6,071 nt of DNA, from assembly GCA_003156695.1 (NCBI GenBank), contig PMHN01000232.1, positions 1 through 6,071 of the forward strand, written 5' to 3'. Below are positions 1 to 5,743 of this stretch, piece after piece. The DNA is from Gammaproteobacteria bacterium (GTDB lineage Bacteria; Pseudomonadota; Gammaproteobacteria; Steroidobacterales; Steroidobacteraceae). The position numbers and the translations under genes are program-made. The notes under the pieces are model-generated. The model made no database searches. It was not told the DNA's origin and saw only the letters and a list, made by a program, of their open reading frames with translations. Positions within the stretch are counted from its first letter, which is position 1. Each line of letters begins with the position of its first letter.

Positions 1-307
1 CGGTGACGATGACCTTGCCGTTGTGCTCGAGGGCTTCGCCGATGGTATCGAGGGACTCGTCGACCGCCGCATCAATGAAGCCGCAGGTGTTGACGACCAC
101 GATATCGGCGGCCTCGTAGGTCGGGGCGACTTCGTAACCCTCCGCGCGCAGCTGCGTGAGGATGCGCTCGGAGTCCACCAGCGCCTTGGGGCACCCGAGG
201 CTCACGAAACCAACTTTCGGCGCGCGTGCCGCCACCGCGGGTGCGGCTGAACGCGGCCGCGCGCGCGGGGCCGCCCGGACGCGGGCTTTGGGTGCACTCA
301 CGGACAT
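1..307 (-). CDS. rimO: Ribosomal protein S12 methylthiotransferase RimO, N-terminal part (cut by window edge)
   Basis: RimO is a cytoplasmic radical-SAM enzyme that adds a methylthio group to the conserved aspartate of ribosomal protein S12. Only the first 102 codons are present. They cover the start of the UPF0004/MTTase N-terminal domain: [17 protein letters not shown] (residues 31-47), then [20 protein letters not shown] (70-89) and GKVIVT at the edge. Cys39 and Cys75 are two of the three cysteines that bind the auxiliary 4Fe-4S cluster in this family. The third, the radical-SAM motif and the TRAM domain lie outside the window. The ATG at 307 is the first start after an in-frame TAA, which is the stop of the upstream small gene, 12 bases away. 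No good Shine-Dalgarno precedes it, so translation may depend on the upstream gene. The first 30 residues are an Arg/Ala/Pro-rich leader, not part of the domain. A GTG at codon 3 is an equivalent alternative. The RimO call rather than MiaB rests on [12 protein letters not shown]. Confidence 0.95.
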   Translation of the reverse strand, partial: MSVSAPKARVRAAPRARPRSAAPAVAARAPKVGFVSLGCPKALVDSERILTQLRAEGYEVAPTYEAADIVVVNTCGFIDAAVDESLDTIGEALEHNGKVIVT

Positions 308-319
308 GCTGGCGCGCGC

Positions 320-505
320 TTACTCGCCCGCGGGCCGGCTGTCGCCGGCGCCCGTGGCGTGGCCCCACAGCGCAGCCCACGGTGTGCCGGAAGGGTGGTG
401 CACGCGGAACAGCGCGTAGAACACCACCAGCACCACGAGCGGCATGAGCAGCCACGGCCAGATGGCAGGCCGGCGCTCACGCGGGATCGGGCGCCTAGCG
501 GCCAT
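320..505 (-). CDS. Small single-pass membrane protein of unknown function
   Basis: This is a 61-residue protein I do not recognise. It has a basic N-terminus (six Arg within residues 4-12), one hydrophobic stretch at about residues 15-33 (IWPWLLMPLVVLVVFYALF), and a short polar, Gly-rich tail. By the positive-inside rule the N-terminus should be cytoplasmic and the tail periplasmic. The reading frame is supported by context. Its ATG lies inside the last codons of the PEBP-like gene (11-base overlap), with GGGAG (509-513) only 3 bases upstream. Its TAA sits 12 bases before the rimO start, on the same strand. This spacing is typical of an operon and argues against a chance frame, though high GC does make spurious frames common. 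No function can be assigned. A membrane-anchored accessory protein is only a guess. Confidence 0.65.
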   Translation of the reverse strand: MAARRPIPRERRPAIWPWLLMPLVVLVVFYALFRVHHPSGTPWAALWGHATGAGDSRPAGE

Positions 506-1079
506 ACACTCCCATGAGCTGCGCGCGGCCCAGCGCCTGCGCCCGCACGTTGAATCCGATGTAGGCGGCGGTGGCGTCCGCGGGGACGTCGAGCCTGTCT
601 GTCTTCAGCGCATACAGCCACAGGTGATAGTGGTGCGGCTTGCCGGGCGGCGGACACGGTCCGCCGTACCCGGAGGTGCCGAAATCCGTGCGGCCCTGCA
701 GCGCGCCCGCGGGCAGCAGGTTCTTGTGCGGATCCCCGGCACCGGCCGGAAGCGAGGTGGCGGTGGCCGGGATGTTGTAGAGGATCCAGTGCCACCAACC
801 ACTGCCGGTCGGCGCGTCGGGGTCATACATCAACAGTGCGAAGCTGCGAGTGCCCGCCGGGGCGCCGTTCCAGGCGAGCGCCGGGGACACATTGCCGCCC
901 TTACAGCCAAAGCCGCTGAACACCTGCGCCTCGGCCATCTTGCCGCCGGCGGTGATGTCCGGGCTGCTGAGGGTGAAAGCGTGCGCCGCCTTGCCTGCGG
1001 AGGTTTCGGTCGCCGGCGCCTGCGCAACCGATAATGCCGCCGCGAGCGCCATGCCCGCGATCCATGCCGTGCCCTTCAT
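495..1079 (-). CDS. Secreted YbhB/YbcL family PEBP-like (Raf kinase inhibitor-like) protein
   Basis: A 194-residue member of the bacterial phosphatidylethanolamine-binding protein family. These are small beta-fold proteins with an anion- or ligand-binding pocket, and the bacterial members have no settled role. Visible motifs are GGNVSPALAW (61-70), the first conserved pocket region DPDAPTGSGWWHWILYNIP (86-104), and the second, from GYGGPCPPPGKPHHYHLWLY (137-156). The N-terminus is a signal peptide: Lys2, a hydrophobic run to about residue 18, then AQA as a likely cleavage site after residue 21. It should therefore be exported to the periplasm, as E. coli YbcL is. There are Cys residues at 59 and 141, which could pair there. 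A Shine-Dalgarno (GAGGAG, 1087-1092) lies 7 bases before the ATG, fixing the start. The gene overlaps the next small gene by 11 bases, and rimO follows. Family assignment is firm; ligand and role are unknown. Confidence 0.93.
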   Translation of the reverse strand: MKGTAWIAGMALAAALSVAQAPATETSAGKAAHAFTLSSPDITAGGKMAEAQVFSGFGCKGGNVSPALAWNGAPAGTRSFALLMYDPDAPTGSGWWHWILYNIPATATSLPAGAGDPHKNLLPAGALQGRTDFGTSGYGGPCPPPGKPHHYHLWLYALKTDRLDVPADATAAYIGFNVRAQALGRAQLMGVYGR

Positions 1080-1086
1080 GACTTCG

Positions 1087-1092
1087 CTCCTC
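1087..1092 (-). promoter_or_regulatory. Ribosome binding site of the PEBP-like gene
   Basis: On the minus strand this reads GAGGAG, 7 bases upstream of the ATG at 1079. It supports that start, which places the signal peptide at the N-terminus. Confidence 0.7.
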
Positions 1093-1172
1093 GAGGTGTC
1101 CCGTGGCTATCGCCGCAGCCGCGCAGTGTGCAGCGGCGCCCGGGAGGAGCGCAAATGCAGAGAGAGGCGCAG

Positions 1173-1490
1173 CTAGCGCGCCCGCTCCCAGCGGCCGCCT
1201 TCGTCGCGCCAGCCGTTGCCGGAACGACGCCAGGCGTGCGGCGACCAGCGATAGCCGGGACGCGGCGCCGCCCAATGGCCGGCCTGCCAGGCGTAACGCC
1301 CGCCCACCCAGGCGTAGCCTCCGCCCATCCAGAAATACCCAGGGCTCGGCGCAACACCGACGACCGCCTCGTACGGCACCGGCGGCGGCGCCTCGGCTAC
1401 CACCGCCCCGTAGCCAACCGGTGTGACGATACAGCCCGACAGCGCGGCGCTCAGCGTCAGTGCCGCGACTGCGGCGAAAATGGCTTTCAT
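1173..1490 (-). CDS. Small lipoprotein with YXWGXW-type aromatic/glycine repeats
   Basis: A 105-residue predicted lipoprotein. Residues 1-20 form a lipoprotein signal with lipobox LSGC and lipidated Cys20. The residue after it is Ile, so there is no Asp inner-membrane retention signal and outer-membrane anchoring is expected. After a Pro/Val linker (about 21-50), the C-terminal half is a run of Trp/Tyr/Gly units: YFWMGGGYAW (52-61), GRYAWQAGHW (64-73), then GYRWSPHAW (79-87) and NGWRDEGGRW (92-101). This matches the YXWGXW repeat family, common in proteobacterial envelope proteins of unknown function. An upstream ATG at 1529 would add 13 residues. I chose the ATG at 1490 because a perfect AGGAGG lies 5 bases before it and because it puts the signal peptide at the N-terminus. 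The gene is divergent from aidB and lies 93 bases upstream of the PEBP-like gene. Confidence 0.88.
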   Translation of the reverse strand: MKAIFAAVAALTLSAALSGCIVTPVGYGAVVAEAPPPVPYEAVVGVAPSPGYFWMGGGYAWVGGRYAWQAGHWAAPRPGYRWSPHAWRRSGNGWRDEGGRWERAR

Positions 1491-1581
1491 CAGTGCCTCC
1501 TCTTGTTCGCGTGCACGATGCCGGAACATATTACGACTAACGTGCCGCGGGCGTGAAAAGCATACACATCCGGAAGCTTTT
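1491..1581. promoter_or_regulatory. Divergent intergenic region between the lipoprotein gene and aidB
   Basis: These 91 bases must hold the promoters of both divergent units unless transcription reads in from elsewhere. The centre (about 1521-1540, containing AACATATTACGACTAA) is AT-richer than the surroundings. It offers weak -10-like hexamers on both strands: CATATT on the plus strand (1527-1532) and TAATAT on the minus strand. No convincing -35 partner is visible for either, so no exact promoter is called. An 8-base palindrome CGTGCACG lies at 1510-1517. AAAGCATA at 1557-1564 matches 6 of 8 bases of the E. coli Ada-box core AAAGCGCA, which could be chance. Confidence 0.45.
1496..1501 (-). 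promoter_or_regulatory. Consensus Shine-Dalgarno of the YXWGXW lipoprotein gene
   Basis: The minus strand reads AGGAGG, 5 bases before the ATG at 1490. This decides the start in favour of 1490 over the upstream ATG at 1529, which has no such site. Confidence 0.8.
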
Positions 1582-3231
1582 ATGGACCGTGCCTCAGATC
1601 AAGCGTTCAACCAGTCCGGCGAGCTGAGTGACTACAACCTGTTCAGCACGCATTCAGCTCTCGTGGCTGCCTGCGCCCGCGAGGGCGCGGCTGCGCAGCA
1701 CGCCGCGCTCAGCGCGCTCGGTGAGCGTCTCGGCAGCGCGGCGATGTTCGCGCTCGGGGATACCGCCAACAGCAATCCGCCGCTGCTGCGCGTGTTCGAT
1801 CGCTTCGGTGCGCGGCGCGATGAAGTCGAATTTCATCCGGCCTGGCATGAGCTGCTGGGCCGGCTGGTGGCCGAGGGCCTGCACACCGGACCCTGGGCCG
1901 AGCCGTGCGCTGGTGCGCACGTGGCGCGGGCCGCCGGTTATCTCATGTGGGCCGAGATCGAGAACGGTACGCAATGCCCGGCAACCATGAGCTACGGCGC
2001 GGTGCCGGCGCTCAAACCGCAGTCCGGCGATTTCGGCGTGTGGCTGCAGCTCTTGATGTCACGCGACTACGATCCGCGCTTCGTGCCCGCCGCCGACAAG
2101 CGCGGAGTGCTGATGGGCATGGGCATGACCGAACGCCAGGGCGGCTCGGACGTGCGCGCCAACACCACGCGCGCGGTCGCCGTCGGTACGCCCGGCCCCG
2201 GCCGCGAATACCGGCTCACCGGGCACAAGTGGTTCTTCTCGGCGCCGATGTGCGATGCCTTCCTGGTGCTCGCGCAGGCGCCGCGCGGGCTGTCGTGCTT
2301 CCTCGTGCCGCGTTTTCTTCCCGACCGCAGCGTCAACGGTCTGAAGCTGCAGCGGCTCAAGGACAAGCTCGGTAACCGCTCCAACGCCTCGAGTGAAGTT
2401 GAGTTCGCCGACGCCTGGGGCCTGCTGGTGGGCGAAGAAGGGCGCGGCATCCCGGCGATTCTCGAAATGGGTGTCTACACGCGCCTCGACAACGCCATCG
2501 GCTCGGCGGGACTCATGCACCAGTGCACCGTGCAGGCGATTCACCATGCGCGCGGCCGGCACGCCTTCGGCCGCCTGCTCGTGGAGCAGCCGCTGATGCG
2601 CAATGTGCTGGCAGATCTGGCGCTGGAATCGGCGGCGGCCGTGGCGCTGGTCATGCGTCTGGCGCGGGCTTTCGATGCCCAGGACGACGAGGCGGCGGGA
2701 CTCCTGCGGCGGCTGCTCACGCCGGTCGCCAAGTACTGGATCTGCAAGCGCGCCCCGGCGGTGTGCGGCGAGGCGATGGAGGTGCTCGGCGGCAACGGTT
2801 ATGTCGAGGAAGGCCCGATCGCACGGCGCTTCCGCGAGGCGCCGCTCAACTCCATCTGGGAGGGCTCGGGCAACATCATGTGCCTGGACGTGCTGCGGGC
2901 GCTGGCGCGCGAGCCGCGCACCCAGGATGTGCTGGAGGAACTGCTCGCGCACACGGGCAGCGACGATCCGCGCTACCACAGGTTCGCCGCGGCACTCAGC
3001 GCGGATTTAAGAGCGGGCGCGGTGGCCGAGGCACGCGCGCGCGAGCTGACACAACGGATCGCACTTGCCGTGCAGGCGGCAGTGTTGCTGGCCGACGGTC
3101 CCTCGGCCGAATGCGAAGCCTTCCTCGCCTCGCGGCTCGTTAGCGGGGCGCCAGCCGCTTTCGGCACGCTGCCGCCGGGGACGGATTACGAGGCGCTCAT
3201 CGCGCGCTGCTACACGCCGCAATCCCCGTGA
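1582..3231 (+). CDS. aidB: AidB-family acyl-CoA dehydrogenase (isovaleryl-CoA dehydrogenase-like flavoprotein)
   Basis: A 549-residue protein, close to E. coli AidB (541). AidB is an FAD-binding acyl-CoA dehydrogenase relative, induced by alkylating agents in E. coli, with weak isovaleryl-CoA dehydrogenase activity and reported DNA binding. The order matches the family: an AidB-specific N-terminal region starting AFNQSGELSDYNLFS (8-22), the acyl-CoA dehydrogenase middle domain with MGMGMTERQGGSDVRANTT (178-196) and LTGHKWFFSAP (212-222), then the helical FAD domain with MEVLGGNGYVEEGPIARRFR (399-418) and NSIWEGSGNIMCLDVLRALA (423-442). Glu427 in WEGSGN lies where the medium-chain enzymes carry their catalytic glutamate. 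The ATG at 1582 is preferred over in-frame starts further upstream because homology begins there and GGAAG lies 6 bases before it. Upstream starts would run into the divergent gene. The C-terminal domain (about 441-549) is net acidic, unlike what a DNA-binding domain would suggest. The next gene overlaps by 4 bases. Confidence 0.93.
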   Translation: MDRASDQAFNQSGELSDYNLFSTHSALVAACAREGAAAQHAALSALGERLGSAAMFALGDTANSNPPLLRVFDRFGARRDEVEFHPAWHELLGRLVAEGLHTGPWAEPCAGAHVARAAGYLMWAEIENGTQCPATMSYGAVPALKPQSGDFGVWLQLLMSRDYDPRFVPAADKRGVLMGMGMTERQGGSDVRANTTRAVAVGTPGPGREYRLTGHKWFFSAPMCDAFLVLAQAPRGLSCFLVPRFLPDRSVNGLKLQRLKDKLGNRSNASSEVEFADAWGLLVGEEGRGIPAILEMGVYTRLDNAIGSAGLMHQCTVQAIHHARGRHAFGRLLVEQPLMRNVLADLALESAAAVALVMRLARAFDAQDDEAAGLLRRLLTPVAKYWICKRAPAVCGEAMEVLGGNGYVEEGPIARRFREAPLNSIWEGSGNIMCLDVLRALAREPRTQDVLEELLAHTGSDDPRYHRFAAALSADLRAGAVAEARARELTQRIALAVQAAVLLADGPSAECEAFLASRLVSGAPAAFGTLPPGTDYEALIARCYTPQSP

Positions 3232-3830
3232 GCCCGCGGCCACCACCCGCGGCGCCCTTTGGCCGCGAGTACTACCAGCGCTACTACCATGACCCGCGTA
3301 CCGCGGTTACGAGCCGCAGTGAGATGCGCGCGCGGGCGCGGCTGATCGCGGCCGGCAGCGCCCACCTGGGGCTGCCGGTGCGGCGCATCCTCGAGGCGGG
3401 CTGCGGCACGGGGCTCCTGCGCGCGCAACTCAAACGGCTGTTGCCGCGCGCGCAGTACGTGGCGCTGGAGGCGAGCGCCTACCTGTGCGAGCGTTACGGC
3501 TGGCAGTACGGCAGGATCGAGGACTATCGCACGCGCACGCCCTTCGACCTGGTCGTGTGCTACGACGTACTGCAGTATCTCGAGCGCGCCGCTGCCGCAC
3601 GGGCGCTCGCCAACTTCGCGCGGCTATGCCGGGGCGCGCTGTACTTCAGCGCGCTCACCCGCCACGACTTCGAGCACAACTGCGACCTGCGGCGCACGGA
3701 TCCTGAGGTGCACCTGCGCAGTGCGCGCTGGTACCGCACGCGCCTGGCACCGCGCTTTCGCGAGGCGGGACTGGGCCTGTGGGTGCGGCGCGGCGCGCCG
3801 CTCACGCTCTGGGAGCTGGAGTCGGACTGA
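3228..3830 (+). CDS. Class I SAM-dependent methyltransferase, substrate unknown
   Basis: A 200-residue Rossmann-fold methyltransferase. The glycine-rich SAM-binding motif I is ILEAGCGTGLL (54-64). An acidic residue ending beta-2 (Glu81, in YVALEAS) should bind the SAM ribose, and FDLVVCYDVLQYL (106-118) is the motif IV/post-IV region. There is no NPPY-type amino-methylation motif, so a DNA or protein-N target is not indicated. The family appears to have its own N-terminal signature, FGREYYQRYYHDPRT (11-25), and a C-terminal block RRTDPEVHLRSARWYRTRL (155-173). The start is GTG, overlapping the aidB stop as GTGA. There is no separate Shine-Dalgarno, so it is probably translated by coupling to aidB. 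The next ATG (codon 33) would remove the N-terminal signature. Its tail overlaps the convergent permease gene by 29 bases. Substrate and any functional link to AidB are unknown. Confidence 0.88.
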   Translation: MSPRPPPAAPFGREYYQRYYHDPRTAVTSRSEMRARARLIAAGSAHLGLPVRRILEAGCGTGLLRAQLKRLLPRAQYVALEASAYLCERYGWQYGRIEDYRTRTPFDLVVCYDVLQYLERAAAARALANFARLCRGALYFSALTRHDFEHNCDLRRTDPEVHLRSARWYRTRLAPRFREAGLGLWVRRGAPLTLWELESD

Positions 3831-5220
3831 CGCGCTGGCGGCGGAACAGCGGATACAACGGCAGCCCCAGCAGGATCAGCAGCGCGGTGGCGATCGATTC
3901 CGTGGGCGTCGTGATGAACGCGCTGACCACGATCCACGCCATCACCGCGACGAAAGTGAGCGGCACCCACGGATAGCCGCGCAGCCGATAGGGACGCACC
4001 GCAAGCGGTGAGCGCCGGCGCAGCACGATCACCGCCAGCACCACCGGAATCCAGAAAATGGCGTAGGACATCACCGCCATGTTGGTCAGCTGGTCGAAAG
4101 TGCCGGAAGTGGCGAGCAGCGCCGCCCACACGCACAACAGCACGATCGAGGTGAGCGGCACGCGCGAGTGCGGGCTCAGGGTCCCGAAACTCGAGAAAAA
4201 CAGGCCGTCGCGCGCGGCAGCCCAGGCAACCCGGGCACCCGTAAGGATCGTGCCGTTCAAAGAGCCGATGGTGGACAGGAGGAAGATGAGCGCGGCCACC
4301 GGAGCTGCGCGCGCACGGAGGAAGGTACGCACGGCACGGGTCGCCACCGAAGGCGCATCCGGCCACGCGCTGGAGCTCGCGCTCGCAACTTGCGCGAACG
4401 GCAGCGCGTAGAGGTAGGCGAAGTTGATGAGGAGGTAGATGCCGAGCACCAGCAGCATGCCGCGGATGATGGCGCGCGGCAGATTGCGCTGCGGCTCCTG
4501 TACTTCGCCCGCGGCCATGGGCAGGTACTGCCAGCCGCTGTAGGCCCACAGGGCCGCAAACATCGCCGCGCCGAAGCCGCTGAACCCGCCGCTGGCGGCC
4601 CGCGGTGGCGCGGCGAGATTGGCAGTGCCGTGCACGTTGCTGAAGAAAAACACGCCGCCGGCAACGCCGAGAATGGCGCACACCTTGGCGACGGTGAGCA
4701 GGGTCTGCACGCGCCCGCCGAGCATCACACCGGCGCAGTTGATGAGCCCGAACACCGCGATCACACCGACGGCGATCAGCTGGCGCGGACCGAACTCGAG
4801 GGTGAAGTGCGTGCCGAAGAGCGCCGTGGTGTGCGCGAACCACGCCGCTCCCAGCGGGTAAATATCGGCGGTAAATACCGCCACCGCCGCGCCATAGGCG
4901 GCGACAATCGCCCCGCCGAGCACGAAGCTGTTGCAGGCGAAGAGGAAGGCCGGGACATCGCCATAGGCCGCCCGCAGGTACACGTACTCGCCACCCGCTG
5001 CCGGCAACATCGCGCCAAGTTCCGCAAAGCACAGGGCGCCGAGCATCGCGACCAGACCCGCCGCGGCCCACGCCCCCAGCACCAGGGCCGGCGTCCCCAC
5101 GGCCTGCGCCATCTGGGCGGACTTGAGAAACACGCCCGTGCCGATGGTGATGCCGACGACCAGCGAGGTGGCGTGCAGGAGTGTCAGGACGCGCCGTGGC
5201 TGCAGATCGGGGGCCTTCAT
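3802..5220 (-). CDS. APC-superfamily amino acid permease
   Basis: A 472-residue inner-membrane transporter with about 12 hydrophobic segments, near residues 12-32, 46-66, 90-115, 118-135, 147-168, 173-194, 217-237, 253-274, 305-328, 356-400 (two) and 417-459 (two). Family motifs are clear: the unwound TM1 glycine motif GITIGTGVF (23-31), PAAGGEYVYLRAAYGD (73-88), the TM6 region AYSGWQYLP (226-234) followed by EVQEPQRNLPRAI (239-251), and the late block HSRVPLTSIVLL (351-362). This resembles the LAT-like/amino acid transporter branch, probably proton- or exchange-coupled; the substrate cannot be read from sequence. I chose the ATG at 5220. A TTG at 5262 would add 14 residues but extends almost to the divergent gene's start codon. 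Neither start has a recognisable Shine-Dalgarno. The gene stands alone, divergent from the OsmC-family gene and convergent with the methyltransferase gene, with overlapping tails. Confidence 0.92.
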   Translation of the reverse strand: MKAPDLQPRRVLTLLHATSLVVGITIGTGVFLKSAQMAQAVGTPALVLGAWAAAGLVAMLGALCFAELGAMLPAAGGEYVYLRAAYGDVPAFLFACNSFVLGGAIVAAYGAAVAVFTADIYPLGAAWFAHTTALFGTHFTLEFGPRQLIAVGVIAVFGLINCAGVMLGGRVQTLLTVAKVCAILGVAGGVFFFSNVHGTANLAAPPRAASGGFSGFGAAMFAALWAYSGWQYLPMAAGEVQEPQRNLPRAIIRGMLLVLGIYLLINFAYLYALPFAQVASASSSAWPDAPSVATRAVRTFLRARAAPVAALIFLLSTIGSLNGTILTGARVAWAAARDGLFFSSFGTLSPHSRVPLTSIVLLCVWAALLATSGTFDQLTNMAVMSYAIFWIPVVLAVIVLRRRSPLAVRPYRLRGYPWVPLTFVAVMAWIVVSAFITTPTESIATALLILLGLPLYPLFRRQRVSPTPAPRA

Positions 5221-5266
5221 GCGCGTATCGTACAATCGTTGCCGCAGGCGGGTCGGAGACAAAGCG
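5221..5266. promoter_or_regulatory. Short divergent intergenic region between permease and OsmC-family gene
   Basis: Only 46 bases separate the two divergent starts. On the plus strand TACAAT at 5231-5236 matches 5 of 6 bases of a sigma-70 -10 box and would start a transcript around 5243 for the OsmC-family gene, but no good -35 lies at the right distance. On the minus strand TACGAT at 5227-5232 (4 of 6) ends 6 bases before the permease ATG, so a transcript from it would be nearly leaderless. The two candidate -10 boxes overlap, so the promoters may be mutually exclusive. The -35 elements, if any, would lie inside the coding regions. Confidence 0.4.
5255..5259 (+). promoter_or_regulatory. Ribosome binding site of the OsmC-family gene
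   Basis: GGAGA, 7 bases upstream of the ATG at 5267. It supports this start over longer in-frame readings that would run back into the divergent permease gene. Confidence 0.7.
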
Positions 5267-5743
5267 ATGGCAGGACACGAGCACCAGGCACGGATTCATT
5301 GGACGCGAGGCACGGCGGCCTTTACTGACAACCGCTACAGCCGCGCCCACACCTGGGCGTTCGACGGCGGGGTTACCGTGCCGGCATCCTCTTCGCCACA
5401 TGTGGTGCGGGTGCCGATGTCGGCGGAGGCCGCGGTGGATCCGGAGGAAGCCCTGGTGGCCGCGCTCGCGAGTTGCCACATGCTGTGGTTCCTGTCGCTC
5501 GCGGCCGGTCGCGGGTTCTGTGTCGATGACTACAGCGACGCGGCTGCCGGTGTCATGGGCCACAACGCCGCCGGCAGGGTGGCCATGGTGCGCGTCACTT
5601 TGCGTCCCCACGTGGTGTTCAGCGGCTCGCTTAAGCCTGCGCGTGAGGATGTCATGCAGTTGCACGCCCACGCCCATGAGGAGTGTTTCATCGCCAACTC
5701 GGTGACGACTGACGTGCGCTGCGAGCCGCTGTTCGATGGCTGA
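5267..5743 (+). CDS. OsmC-family protein (Ohr/OsmC-type thiol peroxidase fold)
   Basis: A 158-residue member of the OsmC/Ohr family. These are small dimeric cytoplasmic proteins, many of which reduce organic hydroperoxides with a pair of cysteines. Both conserved cysteines are present: Cys70 in PEEALVAALASCHMLWFLSL (59-78) and Cys140 in AHAHEECFIANSV (134-146). The spacing of 70 residues and the flanking motifs fit the family. The N-terminal beta-strand part (HQARIHWTRG to SYxxSHxW-like RAHTWAFDGG) also fits. Whether it is a true peroxidase or one of the less characterised OsmC branches cannot be settled, because the catalytic arginine is not identifiable with certainty. The start is fixed by GGAGA 7 bases upstream. 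The gene is divergent from the permease gene, and its last 8 bases overlap the ATG of the following gene, suggesting an operon. Confidence 0.92.
   Translation: MAGHEHQARIHWTRGTAAFTDNRYSRAHTWAFDGGVTVPASSSPHVVRVPMSAEAAVDPEEALVAALASCHMLWFLSLAAGRGFCVDDYSDAAAGVMGHNAAGRVAMVRVTLRPHVVFSGSLKPAREDVMQLHAHAHEECFIANSVTTDVRCEPLFDG

Noticed and set aside
444..1034. A 196-codon plus-strand frame antisense to the PEBP-like gene
   Set aside because: The minus-strand frame has a signal peptide, family motifs and a ribosome binding site; the plus-strand frame has none.
1080..1172. Possible terminator between the lipoprotein and PEBP-like genes
   Set aside because: A GCCGC/GCGGC pair around a 10-base loop can be drawn on the minus strand, but the stem is short and no T-run follows, so it is not supported as an intrinsic terminator.
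2059..2979. A 306-codon antisense frame inside aidB
   Set aside because: It is fully contained in a clear AidB-family gene on the other strand, its composition is Arg/Ala/His-rich without motifs, and it has no supporting ribosome binding site.
3228..3830. Methyltransferase as part of a restriction-modification or DNA-repair system
   Set aside because: It lacks an NPPY-type or cytosine-methyltransferase PC motif, has no target-recognition domain and no neighbouring nuclease.
4168..5328. A 386-codon plus-strand frame antisense to the permease
   Set aside because: The permease has unmistakable transmembrane and family motifs. The antisense product is charged, low-complexity and motif-free.
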